In this document: in pieces, positions 54,281 through 63,917 of the stretch
Numbering within the stretch: the stretch's first letter is position 1
Layout: each line of letters opens with the position of its first letter
Position numbers and translations under genes: made by a program
Notes under the pieces: generated by a model
The model's database searches: none
The model's input: only the letters and a program-made list of their open reading frames with translations
Told to the model about the DNA's origin: nothing
Assembly: GCF_001942625.1 (NCBI RefSeq)
Contig: NZ_MLCL01000089.1
Coordinates: 434,001-498,000, forward strand
Direction: 5' to 3'
DNA: 64,000 nucleotides
Source: Mycobacterium syngnathidarum
Lineage (GTDB): Bacteria > Actinomycetota > Actinomycetes > Mycobacteriales > Mycobacteriaceae

Positions 54281-56230
54281 ATGGACAGCGACGATCTCAC
54301 CGAGCTGATCCGCCACGCCGACTCCGCACTAAGCGGTGTCGGCAAACTCCGTGCCGACGTCGCCGAGCGGTTTCGCGCGAGCACCGACGAGGTGGTGACG
54401 CACACCCTGCAGTCGGCGCCGGTGCAACAGCTGCGTCCGTATCTGCCGCGCGGCGCCCGGCTGGGCGGTCTGACCAACTCCGATTACCGCACCGTCGCCG
54501 ACATTCACACCGTGCCGGCCCGGCTGCTGACCCAGGTTCCCGGTGTCGACATCGAGGCCGCACAGACAGCGCAGGCCGCGGCACAGGCCATGGCCGACCA
54601 CGTCCGTACCACCACGCGACCGAGGCTGCGCCCCGGGGAAGACACCAAGCTACTGTCCTCGCTGCTGACCCTCGTCGCCGCCGATGTGCCCGTCAAACAG
54701 CTGCGCCGGCTGATGCCGCGGCTACGCAGCCCCACCCCCTCAGATCAATTGCGGGAGTCGGTGCGCGTGCTGCTGGACCGCATCGACGAGGCCCACCATC
54801 ACGACGGCGACGTGTGGGCACACTACCGCGCCGATCCACGCCCCATCGACCAGCTGCTCGCCGAATTCGCGTCCGGTACAACCGATGTGGACGCCGCGCA
54901 GGGCTTCGTGAACACCGAGGTGGTCACGCTGGTCGAGCGGACCGCATTGAACCGTACCCTGCTGCGTACCGAACTGCGCGGGTACCAGGAGTTCGGCGCC
55001 CGCTACGCGCTCGCCCGCGAGCGGGTGCTGCTGTGTGACGACCTCGGGCTCGGCAAAACCCTGCAGGCACTGGCGGTCGCGGCACACCTGACCGCAACCG
55101 CACAGCTACGCCACACCCTGGTGGTGTGCCAGCCCAACACCGGAGTCCATTGGGCCACAGAGACAGCCAAGCACACCGCACTGCGGACGATCGAAATTCG
55201 CGGCAGCGAACGCGATACGCGGCTTGAGAACTGGAAGGCCACCGGCGGCGTGGCCATCGTCTCCTACGACACCCTGCAGCGCATCAAGCTGCCCGAACGT
55301 CCCGGCCTGGTCATCGTCGACGAGGCACACCTGCTGCGTGACCCGAAATCCGACCGGGCCCGCGCGGTCCGCAACGTACTGAGCGCCGACAACCGCGTGC
55401 TGTTCCTGTCCGGCGTGCCAATGCACCAGCGGATCGGCGGTTTTCGTCATCTCGCCGACTTCCTGCAGCCCGATGTGGCGGGAAAGGTGGCGCCCAATGC
55501 GGGCGAACGCGGATCGATCGCCTTCCGCCGCGCAGTGGACCGGGTATACCTACGACGGGACTACCGCGACGTGGTCGACGAACTGCCGGCGCGGATCTCC
55601 ACCGAGGAATGGGTGCGGCCCAGCCGCGCCGATCGCGAGCGCTACCGACAGGCCGTCTCGAGCGGAAACTTCAGCGCGATCCGGCAGGGTGCCTGGCCGT
55701 CCGGCTCACCGACACCGGCTGCCAAGCTGGACCGGCTCATCGAACTGACCAACGAGGCCCACATCAACGGCGCCAGGGTGGTGGTGTTCTCACACTTTCC
55801 AGCGGTACTGGATGTCATTCGGAAAGCATTGCCGGGCAATATCTTCGGCCCGGCAGACGCATCGGTACCCGATCGGCAGGCCGTCGTCGACGCGTTCGCG
55901 ACCGACCGCGGTCCAGCCACCCTGTTGGCCGATATCGGTGTCGGCGCCCTGGACCTGCGCCGGCTGAATGCCCCGGTGGTCTTCATCATCGCCGAACCCC
56001 AGTGGCAGCCACGCGCGGAGCGACGGATCGTCGGGCGCACCCAACGGCTCAGCGAACTGCACACCGTGCGGGTGTACCGGCTGTTGGCCAGGGCCACCGT
56101 CGACGAGCCGATCCGTCGCCTGGCACAACACCCCGACCAGGCTCCCCCACATCAGGATGAGGTGGTGCGGGCCGAGCAGGCCCGGCTGGCCAGGGCCGGG
56201 CTGACGGCCAAATTCAGTGGAAGCGGTTGA
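54281..56230 (+). CDS. SNF2-like SF2 helicase/translocase
   Basis: A 649-residue protein. Residues 1-225 are helical without a recognised domain. Helicase core: LCDDLGLGKTLQALAVA (motif I), VSYDTL, VIVDEAHLL (DEAH), FLSGVPM, then C-terminal lobe VVVFSHFPAVLDVI and RIVGRTQRLSELHTV (motif VI). The C-terminal ~60 residues are charged. The family includes DNA translocases of the SNF2 type; the exact role is unknown. ATG 54281 follows a weak site. The 3' end overlaps the convergent DUF7159-type gene by 17 bases. It lies next to the second repeat element. Confidence 0.8.
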   Translation: MDSDDLTELIRHADSALSGVGKLRADVAERFRASTDEVVTHTLQSAPVQQLRPYLPRGARLGGLTNSDYRTVADIHTVPARLLTQVPGVDIEAAQTAQAAAQAMADHVRTTTRPRLRPGEDTKLLSSLLTLVAADVPVKQLRRLMPRLRSPTPSDQLRESVRVLLDRIDEAHHHDGDVWAHYRADPRPIDQLLAEFASGTTDVDAAQGFVNTEVVTLVERTALNRTLLRTELRGYQEFGARYALARERVLLCDDLGLGKTLQALAVAAHLTATAQLRHTLVVCQPNTGVHWATETAKHTALRTIEIRGSERDTRLENWKATGGVAIVSYDTLQRIKLPERPGLVIVDEAHLLRDPKSDRARAVRNVLSADNRVLFLSGVPMHQRIGGFRHLADFLQPDVAGKVAPNAGERGSIAFRRAVDRVYLRRDYRDVVDELPARISTEEWVRPSRADRERYRQAVSSGNFSAIRQGAWPSGSPTPAAKLDRLIELTNEAHINGARVVVFSHFPAVLDVIRKALPGNIFGPADASVPDRQAVVDAFATDRGPATLLADIGVGALDLRRLNAPVVFIIAEPQWQPRAERRIVGRTQRLSELHTVRVYRLLARATVDEPIRRLAQHPDQAPPHQDEVVRAEQARLARAGLTAKFSGSG

Positions 56231-57377
56231 TGATCGGGATGCGCTCGATGATCCGATCCCGCAGCCGCGGCTGAGGGTAGGTCACCGGCGGGGGAACATA
56301 CGGCGGCGGCGTGTACACCGGCGCCGGTGCGGGCGGAACGTAGGCGGGCGCAGGTTCGGGTGCCGGTGCCGGCGGAGCCGCCGGAGCCGGCGGGACCTGA
56401 GCGGGCGGCTGCTGGGCCGGCGGATCGGCCGCCTCGACCGCCTGAGCCGGTGGCGGCGCCGCCGGGGCCGGTGGAGGAGCGGCCGGGGCCGGCTTGACGG
56501 CGGGCTTGCCGGCCGGCCTGTCTGCCGGTTTCTGCACCGGCTTCGGCGCCGGGCCGGCTTCGGGCGCCGATTCTTGAATGGAGGCGACCTGTGCCGTTTC
56601 GGACACCGCTCCCGGATGCAGGTGCAGGCCGATCGCGGCCGAGGTCGCCACGACGAGCGTCACCAACGCGCCGCCGACCACCGAAGACAACGCGCCGACC
56701 TTGGTCCAGTGCACCCGCTTGGCCGGTGTGTCAACGGTATTCACCGCGAGCGCCGCCGCCAGCCCGGCACCGCGCGCGAACGCCAGGTCGGATTCGGCCG
56801 CGGTGATCACCGAGGCCGGGATGGACTCGGCCAGCTCGGTCACGATCGGACCGTGGGCGTCGGAGCCCAGAATGAACATCGCGCTGATCGGACGGCCGGT
56901 GAGCGACAGCAATCCGGTGATGTCGGCGACGACGGTCTCGGACCGCTCGATACGGTCGGCGCTGACGTCGTCAGGGGTCACGATCGCCACGACGGCGGCA
57001 TCGGGTTCGACGATGCACACCGCGATGTCGTCGTGCTCGGTGATCTCGGCGATACCACTGGCCAGCATGCCGGCCGCCTCGATCTCCGAGACCGCGAAGA
57101 CGTTTCCGTAGCCGCGGTTGTCGAGGGACTGCATGATGCGGCCGGCCAACGGCGCCGCATCATTGGTCCACGTCACGCCGACGGCGTGGATTCGGTGTCC
57201 GGCGTCGAGCTCGGTGTCGTCCACCAAGCCCCGCAGCAGCCCGTCGGGGTCGTACTCGGCAGCATCCTCGAACGAGATTGCGCCGCGATCGAACGGGTGC
57301 CCCTCGCCCGTCGTTCCTTCGACGAGCACCCAGCGAACGGCCCTCGAAGTCATCGCGAGGCCGAGCACGAGATCCAT
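56214..57377 (-). CDS. Mycobacterial DUF7159-type protein with Pro-rich C-terminus
   Basis: A 387-residue protein. The N-terminal ~200 residues (MDLVLGLAMTSRAVRWVLVEG, ATPase-like/actin-like fold appearance with IVEPDAAVVAIV) match a family repeated in mycobacteria. One TM helix lies at ~225-248 (VGALSSVVGGALVTLVVATSAA), followed by a ~130-residue Ala/Pro-rich tail (PPPAPAAPPPAQ repeated), ending PRLRDRIIERIPIINRFH. The function is unknown; a cell-envelope role is likely. A paralogue starts at 63918. Confidence 0.8.
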   Translation of the reverse strand: MDLVLGLAMTSRAVRWVLVEGTTGEGHPFDRGAISFEDAAEYDPDGLLRGLVDDTELDAGHRIHAVGVTWTNDAAPLAGRIMQSLDNRGYGNVFAVSEIEAAGMLASGIAEITEHDDIAVCIVEPDAAVVAIVTPDDVSADRIERSETVVADITGLLSLTGRPISAMFILGSDAHGPIVTELAESIPASVITAAESDLAFARGAGLAAALAVNTVDTPAKRVHWTKVGALSSVVGGALVTLVVATSAAIGLHLHPGAVSETAQVASIQESAPEAGPAPKPVQKPADRPAGKPAVKPAPAAPPPAPAAPPPAQAVEAADPPAQQPPAQVPPAPAAPPAPAPEPAPAYVPPAPAPVYTPPPYVPPPVTYPQPRLRDRIIERIPIINRFH

Positions 57378-57523
57378 AACCGATCCCCCGATCTGCCTAG
57401 TCAGTCGTTGATCAGGTTACCGGTGTGACCGCGCTTACACGTGGGGGCGGCGATCTCCGCGCAAACTCTTACGCCTGCCATAGCCGCCGCACTCATCGGG
57501 CGCACCCCATAAGCTCGCTGCAT

Positions 57524-57976
57524 ATGAGGTACCTCGCGGCCGTCCTGGCCACCACGTCCGTGCTCGCCGGGTGCGCCGTCGCGGGCCGGCCGACCATGGC
57601 CCCGGCAACCGACGAATGGCGCCACGCCATCACCGAAGCGGTCGCCGGGCTCGGCACGCAGATGGGGCCGATCGCCAACGCGATGGTGACCTCGAATCAC
57701 CAGACCGACTTCGGCGCGCTGCACAGCGCCTGCAATGACCTGCGCAACTACGTCGACTCGGTCCGGAACAAGGTCCTTCCCGGGCCCGACACCGAGGTCA
57801 ACGACTCCCTCGGGCAGGGCCTCGACGGCTACCGCAGCATGGCCGACCAGTGCGTGGTGTTGACCCCGGAAAACAGCGAGGCCCGGTTGGGCAAGATGAG
57901 CGCCACCATGGACGAGGCCCATCTACACATCATGGATGCGCTCAAGCTGCTCGAGGTCAGGATGCCGAAGCGCTGA
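57524..57976 (+). CDS. Small putative lipoprotein
   Basis: A 150-residue protein. A signal peptide and lipobox VLAGC (Cys ~18) begin at ATG 57524; a 33-codon upstream extension is rejected because it lacks signal character. The rest is helical with two Cys (HSACNDLRNYVD, DQCVVL), suggesting one disulfide. No family recognised. It stands upstream of the Pit transporter but 85 bases away. Confidence 0.7.
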   Translation: MRYLAAVLATTSVLAGCAVAGRPTMAPATDEWRHAITEAVAGLGTQMGPIANAMVTSNHQTDFGALHSACNDLRNYVDSVRNKVLPGPDTEVNDSLGQGLDGYRSMADQCVVLTPENSEARLGKMSATMDEAHLHIMDALKLLEVRMPKR

Positions 57977-58061
57977 CGCCCGCGGGCAGTCCCGAGACGT
58001 GATGGAGACCTCAGCCAGTTAATTAGGTTTTCGTAGCGATTGTGTTCAAGAATTGTTTACC

Positions 58062-59201
58062 GTGTCGTTACAGTTCCTCCTGCTGTGCATTGTCGTTTTC
58101 ACCGCCTTGATGTTCGATTTCACCAACGGCTTTCACGACACCGGCAACGCGATGGCGACCTCGATCGCCAGCGGAGCACTCAAACCACGCACCGCGGTGG
58201 CGCTGTCGGCACTGCTGAACCTCGTCGGCGCATTTCTGTCCACCGCCGTGGCCGCGACGATTGCCAAGGGCCTCGTCGACGCCGATCTGGTCACCCTGGA
58301 ACTCGTGTTCGCCGGGCTCGTCGGCAGCATCGTGTGGAACCTGCTCACCTGGCTGATGGGTATCCCGTCCAGCTCGTCACATGCCCTGATCGGCGGCATC
58401 GTCGGCGCGATGATCGCCGCTGTCGGAGGCCACGGCGTGATCTGGCACGGAGTCGTCTCGACCGTCATCGTGCCCGCGGTGTTGTCACCGCTGATCGCCG
58501 GTGTGGTGGCCTGCATCGCCAGCTGGCTGGTGTACCGGTTGATCCGCGGCCTGCCACACGACCGCACGATCGCCGCCTTCCGTTATGGACAGATCGGCTC
58601 GGCATCCCTGATCTCACTGGCGCACGGCACGAATGACGCGCAGAAAACAATGGGCATCATCTTTCTGGCCCTGATTTCCTACGGCGCCGTGGACGCGTCG
58701 GCGACCATGCCGCCGTTCTGGGTGATCGCCGCCTGTGCCGTTGCCATCGCCCTGGGCACGCTCTCGGGTGGCTGGCGGGTCATCCGCACGCTGGGCAAGG
58801 GACTCGTCGACACCGAGGCGCCCCAGGGCATGGCCGCCGAAGTCTCCTCGGCGGCAACCATTCTGCTGTCCAGCCACTTCGGCTACTCACTGTCCACCAC
58901 ACACGTCGCGACCGGGTCCATCCTCGGCAGCGGCGTGGGCCGTCGCACCGAGGTGCGCTGGGGCGTGGCCCGCAACATGGCCACCGCCTGGCTGATCACC
59001 CTGCCCGCCGCGGGCCTCGTCGGCGCCCTCACCTACGTTCTCGTGCACGGCATCGGCGGCTTCGCCGGACCATTGGCCGGGTTCGTCGCCCTGATCGCCT
59101 CCGTGGTGCCCATCTGGCTCAAGTCGCGTAAACCGCCGATCGACCACAACAACGTCAACGACGCGTGGCAAGGCAGCCTCACCGCGGTCGAAAGCAAGTA
59201 G
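58062..59201 (+). CDS. pitA: Pit-family low-affinity inorganic phosphate transporter
   Basis: A 379-residue membrane protein with about 10-11 TM helices and both PHO4 signature repeats: FTNGFHDTGNAMATSIASGALKP near the N-terminus and SLISLAHGTNDAQKTMGIIF in the middle. It co-transports metal phosphate with protons. GTG 58062 (SLQFLLL) is chosen by family length; TTG 58053 is also possible. The following small membrane gene starts 14 bases downstream and is probably in the same unit. Confidence 0.9.
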   Translation: MSLQFLLLCIVVFTALMFDFTNGFHDTGNAMATSIASGALKPRTAVALSALLNLVGAFLSTAVAATIAKGLVDADLVTLELVFAGLVGSIVWNLLTWLMGIPSSSSHALIGGIVGAMIAAVGGHGVIWHGVVSTVIVPAVLSPLIAGVVACIASWLVYRLIRGLPHDRTIAAFRYGQIGSASLISLAHGTNDAQKTMGIIFLALISYGAVDASATMPPFWVIAACAVAIALGTLSGGWRVIRTLGKGLVDTEAPQGMAAEVSSAATILLSSHFGYSLSTTHVATGSILGSGVGRRTEVRWGVARNMATAWLITLPAAGLVGALTYVLVHGIGGFAGPLAGFVALIASVVPIWLKSRKPPIDHNNVNDAWQGSLTAVESK

Positions 59202-59215
59202 GGACGGGGCGTCAC

Positions 59216-59500
59216 ATGAACAACTGGATCAATCTCGTGGCCGTCGGCAAGATCTTGCTCTTCGGCCTGGCGGTGGGCGCATCGGTACCGACCTTGTTCG
59301 CGATCGGCGTGCGCCTGCACATCGCGGGCGGTGCCGCCGACGGCGCCTCAGACGCCGGCCATCGCCGTCTGCTGACGGGCCTCAGCTGGGTGATGTTCAC
59401 TCTGGTGCTGGTGGTCGTGGTCACCGGCGTGCTGTTCATCGCCAACAACTTCATCGGCCATCACACCGGCGTCTACCTGTTCGGCGACAGCGCCCACTGA
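59216..59500 (+). CDS. Small three-TM membrane protein downstream of pit
   Basis: A 94-residue protein with two or three TM helices (LVAVGKILLFGLAVGASVPTLFAIG; LSWVMFTLVLVVVVTGVLFIAN). It begins at ATG 59216 with GGGACGGGG upstream, 14 bases after the pit stop. The family is a conserved partner of Pit transporters in mycobacteria; role unknown. Confidence 0.75.
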   Translation: MNNWINLVAVGKILLFGLAVGASVPTLFAIGVRLHIAGGAADGASDAGHRRLLTGLSWVMFTLVLVVVVTGVLFIANNFIGHHTGVYLFGDSAH

Positions 59501-59514
59501 CCGACAGCGCCGAC

Positions 59515-60444
59515 TCACGCCAGCGGCGCGATGGGCACCGCAGTGGATGTCGTCGGCGACGGCGGGCTTTGAGCGGGAGCCGGCCCGGGAAGGTTTGGCG
59601 GCACCGGACCCATGTGCTGTGCCGGCTGGGCAGGCTGGACCCGCGACGGCTGCGACGGCCCGGCGCCTGCCAGCGTGGCCGGCGGAGCGGGCTGTGTCGC
59701 CTGGCGCGCCCAGTCGTCCTGAAGCTTGCTCGCCGCAAAGGCCGCGCCCTGGTTCACCAGCCCGGCTTCGGCGTACTGGGTGTGGATACCGAAGCTTCTG
59801 CCTTGCGGATCGCACACCAGGTCGTTGTCGACACAGAGGTCGATCGCCTTGGTCGTGTAACTCGGGCCGACGATCACCGACGGATTGTTGAGCACCCTCA
59901 TGAATCGCTGCGACGGCTTCCCGAACAATGCCACGGCCGAGACATGGTCAGCTAAATCCGGCGGCATCGGCGCGGGCACGCTGTCCGGTGAAATTCCATC
60001 GGGCACAACACTCGCAGTTACGAAGCCGATCACCGCCGCACCCTGAGAGAAACCGCCGAGCACCATCTTCGTGTCGGGACAATTGGCAGCGGTGGTCATG
60101 ATGCGAGCCCGTGCATCAGCGATTCCCTGTACCGCAGTAGGAAAGTCGGTAGTCGCCGGGTAGTCGACGGGATAAACCTCGACCGATTTCGGAGCGACGT
60201 TGGCGCGCAATGAATCAATGAACGCCGCGCCGGTATCACCGACGCCGGGCGCTTCCATCGTGCCGCGGGCGAATATCACCTCGGCATCCGGACACGGTGC
60301 CGCAGTGGCGGTCGGCATCGCCATGTTGCTCAGCACGGAAGCCGCCCCCGCCATGACGGCAACTAAACCGGCACTTCCGAATTTCCCCACGAATTCACTG
60401 TGACATAGCGCAGCATTGAGCGCGCCCCGAGTAAGCGGAGGCAT
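59515..60444 (-). CDS. Cutinase-like serine hydrolase
   Basis: A 309-residue protein. A signal peptide ends near ATAAPC. Cutinase family (CULP): PCPDAEVIFARGT, VDYPATTDF, nucleophile GGFSQGAAV, catalytic DLCVDNDLVCD and HTQYAEAGL (Asp, His). The last ~70 residues are Ala/Pro/Gln-rich (QPAQPAQHMG and similar), an extension beyond the normal fold. It is likely a secreted esterase or lipase. It is divergent from the PE-PPE hydrolase gene with ~48 bases between, so both may be regulated together. Confidence 0.9.
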   Translation of the reverse strand: MPPLTRGALNAALCHSEFVGKFGSAGLVAVMAGAASVLSNMAMPTATAAPCPDAEVIFARGTMEAPGVGDTGAAFIDSLRANVAPKSVEVYPVDYPATTDFPTAVQGIADARARIMTTAANCPDTKMVLGGFSQGAAVIGFVTASVVPDGISPDSVPAPMPPDLADHVSAVALFGKPSQRFMRVLNNPSVIVGPSYTTKAIDLCVDNDLVCDPQGRSFGIHTQYAEAGLVNQGAAFAASKLQDDWARQATQPAPPATLAGAGPSQPSRVQPAQPAQHMGPVPPNLPGPAPAQSPPSPTTSTAVPIAPLA

Positions 60445-60492
60445 AAAGGTCCCTCAATAACCAAAGAGAACTCTTAAGAAAGGAATTCAGAA

Positions 60493-62082
60493 ATGATGGG
60501 TCGGGGTCGGGGGGTGTCGTCGCGCCGTGCGCGAAGGCACGGCATTTCACGCAGATGGGCAGCGATGTTGCTGACCGGCGGCGTCGTCGCGACATCTGCA
60601 GGGGTCACGGTCAACACGCCGACGGCCACCTATAGCGCCGATGTTCAACTGACCGGCACGACGATCGGCGTCGGGCCGTCATTCGACGCATTCGGATTGA
60701 CCGTTCCGATGTTGTTCTACGGAAGCATCATCCCGGAGGGCGAATCATTCCACACTCTCCCGTACCCGGCACAGATCAACCTCAATTATCCGATCATCTC
60801 GGAAATGCCGGTATTGTCCGACCTTCCCTATTGGCCGCAGACACTCAAACGGTCCGAGTCCGTCGGCGCCGGCTACCTGCTGCAGGACATCGCCGCAATG
60901 CCGGACGGCGAAAAAATAACCATCATCGGCGTATCGCAAGGCAACCAGGTCGCCGAGATCGCACGGGCCGCAATGGCCCGGGACCCGAATTACGTTGCCA
61001 ACGCCGAGAACTACGAATTCGTCTTCGTCGGCAATCCGTATCAACCCGACGGTGGCATTCTGATCCGGCTGGCGTCGTTGCACACTCTCCCGATGCTGGG
61101 CGACGTCTTCCCATTCGGCCGCCCGGGGCCATCCGACAGCCCTTTCAAGACAACCTATTACCAGAACCAGTACGACGGCATCGCCGACTTCCCGACATAT
61201 TTCAACGTGCTCTCCCTGGTGAACTCCTTTGCCGGACAAGCGTTCGGGCATGCCATTCCCGGCTATGCGCTGGAGTACCCCGACGAACCCAACGCCGTCG
61301 TCACCCAGGTGGGCAACACCACCTACGTGATGCTGCCGCAATACCTTCCGCTGTTGGCACCGCTACGGATCCCGGCCACCTTGATCGGCGCGGAGCGCTT
61401 CGTCGACGCCATCGACCCGGTGCTGCGGGTATTCGTCGAGATGGGTTATGACCGGACCGCAGATCCCAGCCACGCCAGGGAATTCAGCTGGGCGCCCCCG
61501 TCGGGGAAGCTGCGGGAAGCCCTGAACGAATTGCCCGGGGCGTTCGAGCAGTCGATCGCAATCCTCGGCGGCCAAACATATGTTCCGACCCTGCCCCAGC
61601 CCGTGGTCTCGGACACCGAACCAGAAACTCCGGTCACCGAACGTCCGGTGCATCCGGTGGGCACCTCGCCGTTCGAGCAGGGAATGCGCCACGCGGTCGA
61701 AAACGTCGCAGCGGCCTTGTCGGACGCCACCCGGCCCTTCGCCAAAGTGCTGCAGGCCATCGGCGGAAGGACCTCAACTCCGAAGACCGCTGAACCGCCC
61801 GTTGCCGATACCTCACCGAAGTCCCGGCACAGCACGAGGGCGCCGCAGCAATCGGACTCTGCCCGCGGCGATTCGGCGCCGCGGTTGAAGGCGGTACCAC
61901 AGGTGAGGGCAGGGCACCGGGATTCGGTTCGCTCGACCGTTCGTTCGTCGATCCGCTCGGCTGTCGGTTCAGCCAAGCAGGATGCGAAGCAAAGCGCCAA
62001 GCAGCGCGCAAAGCGGGGAGCGAAGTCGGCGCAGAGCAAGCACGACCGGCCCGCGAAGCGCCGCAGCGCCAAGGCAGGTTAA
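60493..62082 (+). CDS. PE-PPE-domain serine hydrolase with a basic C-terminal tail
   Basis: A 529-residue protein. A basic N-terminus precedes a TM/signal helix (WAAMLLTGGVVATSAGVTV). PE-PPE domain (PF08237): VPMLFYGSII, GYLLQDIAAM, nucleophile IGVSQGNQVA, FVFVGNPYQPDGGIL; the fold is an alpha/beta hydrolase often fused to PE/PPE proteins but here without them. Residues ~380-529 are Pro/Ser/Thr-rich, then very basic (KQDAKQSAKQRAKRGAKSAQ). The tail may bind cell-wall polymers or DNA. AAAGGAAT precedes the start. Confidence 0.9.
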   Translation: MMGRGRGVSSRRARRHGISRRWAAMLLTGGVVATSAGVTVNTPTATYSADVQLTGTTIGVGPSFDAFGLTVPMLFYGSIIPEGESFHTLPYPAQINLNYPIISEMPVLSDLPYWPQTLKRSESVGAGYLLQDIAAMPDGEKITIIGVSQGNQVAEIARAAMARDPNYVANAENYEFVFVGNPYQPDGGILIRLASLHTLPMLGDVFPFGRPGPSDSPFKTTYYQNQYDGIADFPTYFNVLSLVNSFAGQAFGHAIPGYALEYPDEPNAVVTQVGNTTYVMLPQYLPLLAPLRIPATLIGAERFVDAIDPVLRVFVEMGYDRTADPSHAREFSWAPPSGKLREALNELPGAFEQSIAILGGQTYVPTLPQPVVSDTEPETPVTERPVHPVGTSPFEQGMRHAVENVAAALSDATRPFAKVLQAIGGRTSTPKTAEPPVADTSPKSRHSTRAPQQSDSARGDSAPRLKAVPQVRAGHRDSVRSTVRSSIRSAVGSAKQDAKQSAKQRAKRGAKSAQSKHDRPAKRRSAKAG

Positions 62083-63734
62083 GGCTGGGGCGGGCGTTGC
62101 GGACGACGCTGAATCCGCAGCGCCTGCGTCGGCACCTGAAGATCGGTGGTCGGCGGTGCGGCCAGCACCGTCGTCGAATCCTCCTTCAGGCGAACGATTC
62201 TCGGGACCGACGCGGCACGGGGTTGCCGAGCGATGGTGGGCGGCGCCGGATCGTCGACGGCGAACCTGGACGGCACGACCTCCGTCGGCGGTTCGGGCGC
62301 CGGTTTGGCCGCGCGACTTTCGCATCGCAGCAGGTAGCCGGCGAATGGCCCGGTGAACACCATCACCGCCAGCACGAGCAAGCTCAGCACGCACACGGCG
62401 ACATCGAAGGTGCTGGTGATCTGCTGGGCCAGGTTGTTGCCGTAGATCGCCGCGGGCGCAGGGCCGGCGTAGCGCGGCGCCAGGGCCACACCGATGGCCA
62501 CGTTCGCCGCCGTGAAGACGAACAGCACCGCGCTGAACGCCGCGGCGACGGTGGTCGAGGTGATCCCCTTGTCGAGCTGGCGATGCAGCCACCGCGCCAC
62601 CAATGCGGTGATCAGGTTGAACACCGTCATCGCCACGGTGTCGTACAACGCCCGCGGCAGGTCGAGCGACCACGCGATCAGAAAGTCCACGATGCGCAAC
62701 GCCGCCGCCGCGAACGCCCAGAAGGCGATGAGCGTCAAGCACTTCTGTGCGGCCCCGCGGTAGGCGCCGATGGTCGGCGGCTTGATCAGAAACACGGCGT
62801 ACAGCGTCGTCGGCGCGACGATGGCAGCGGCGGCTGCCCAGGCGAGGTAACCCTCGTAGCCCACGGCCGCCGTCGAAGTGTTCTGGGCGATGCCGTGAAA
62901 GGCATCGATGTCGCGGCCGATCCCGGCAAGCCACACCAGCGCGGCCGCGATCGCGCCCGAAACACCGATGGCCGTGGTGGCCAGCCGCGCCGCTCCGGTG
63001 CGCTCGGTCAGCCAGCGTGAGGCGATGACCAAGGCGATCATCGCCTCCGCACCGTAGAGCAGGGTGGTGACGATGACGGCGATATCGTGACCACCGAACT
63101 CGACCTGGGTGACGAACAGGTACCGCAGCCGCCAGTAGAGGTTGAAGGCCACCGACAGCGTCGCCAACGCGATCGAGATGAAACCGATCACCCGGGCAAT
63201 CGTGTACCAGCGGCGAAACTTGTTGTCCTCGACTGTGATCGACGTGATGGGCGGTTGCCCGGCCAGCAGTGCGCCGGCAACACCGAGCAGCATGCCCGGC
63301 CCCACCCCCGGCGGGACGGCACCGGTTCCGCCGCCGCTCACCGTCTGCGCCACGTGGTAGCCGACAAAGCAGATCACCACGACGAGGTAGGCAGCGCTGA
63401 GCGCAAGCCGCACGCGGCTGGTGCGGCGCACGTCGGCGGTCGCGGCCGCCAGCCGGAACGGACCGGCGTGCGGCGCGAGCGCGGCACCGACGGCAAGCAG
63501 CGTCACCACCGCCAGCGCGGCGAACGTCGACCCGGCACTGCCGGGGACTCCGAGGCCGAATTCCAGGTTCCACGGCAGCAACATCGCCGCCACCAGCAAC
63601 GCCACGGCGAGCCCGTCCCGCACCCGGTTGGTCCGGGTCGGCAGGTAACCGACCCGCGGGGGACGCTCCACGACTCGCGCGGCCATCGTCGCCACCTCGA
63701 CTGTGGCGGACGCGTCGTAACGCTCGTCGCTCAC
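62079..63734 (-). CDS. Polytopic membrane protein (mycobacterial DUF7937-type)
   Basis: A 551-residue protein. GTG 63734 is taken for its AGAGGAA ribosome site; upstream codons in frame precede a less likely start. A ~45-residue N-terminus leads into about ten TM helices across ~50-440, then a ~110-residue C-terminal tail rich in Pro and Arg (PPTEVVPSRF, RIQRRPQRPPQP). No enzymatic motif recognised. The 3' end overlaps the PE-PPE gene by four bases. It is divergent from the DUF7159 gene at 63918. Confidence 0.7.
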   Translation of the reverse strand: MSDERYDASATVEVATMAARVVERPPRVGYLPTRTNRVRDGLAVALLVAAMLLPWNLEFGLGVPGSAGSTFAALAVVTLLAVGAALAPHAGPFRLAAATADVRRTSRVRLALSAAYLVVVICFVGYHVAQTVSGGGTGAVPPGVGPGMLLGVAGALLAGQPPITSITVEDNKFRRWYTIARVIGFISIALATLSVAFNLYWRLRYLFVTQVEFGGHDIAVIVTTLLYGAEAMIALVIASRWLTERTGAARLATTAIGVSGAIAAALVWLAGIGRDIDAFHGIAQNTSTAAVGYEGYLAWAAAAAIVAPTTLYAVFLIKPPTIGAYRGAAQKCLTLIAFWAFAAAALRIVDFLIAWSLDLPRALYDTVAMTVFNLITALVARWLHRQLDKGITSTTVAAAFSAVLFVFTAANVAIGVALAPRYAGPAPAAIYGNNLAQQITSTFDVAVCVLSLLVLAVMVFTGPFAGYLLRCESRAAKPAPEPPTEVVPSRFAVDDPAPPTIARQPRAASVPRIVRLKEDSTTVLAAPPTTDLQVPTQALRIQRRPQRPPQP

Positions 63735-63917
63735 GTACCGATTCCTCTCTATGAGTGACAACGCAGCGGGACTCAACCAGCGTGCTCACTTTTGCTCCGA
63801 CGCACAAGCAGCGCTGGCAGCCGCATCGCTCGCCCCCCAGGGCCCGTCGCTGGTGTGCGGTAGCTTGGATTTGTCCGTCGGGGCTCGTACAACACCCATA
63901 AAGCAAGGAGTGGAACC

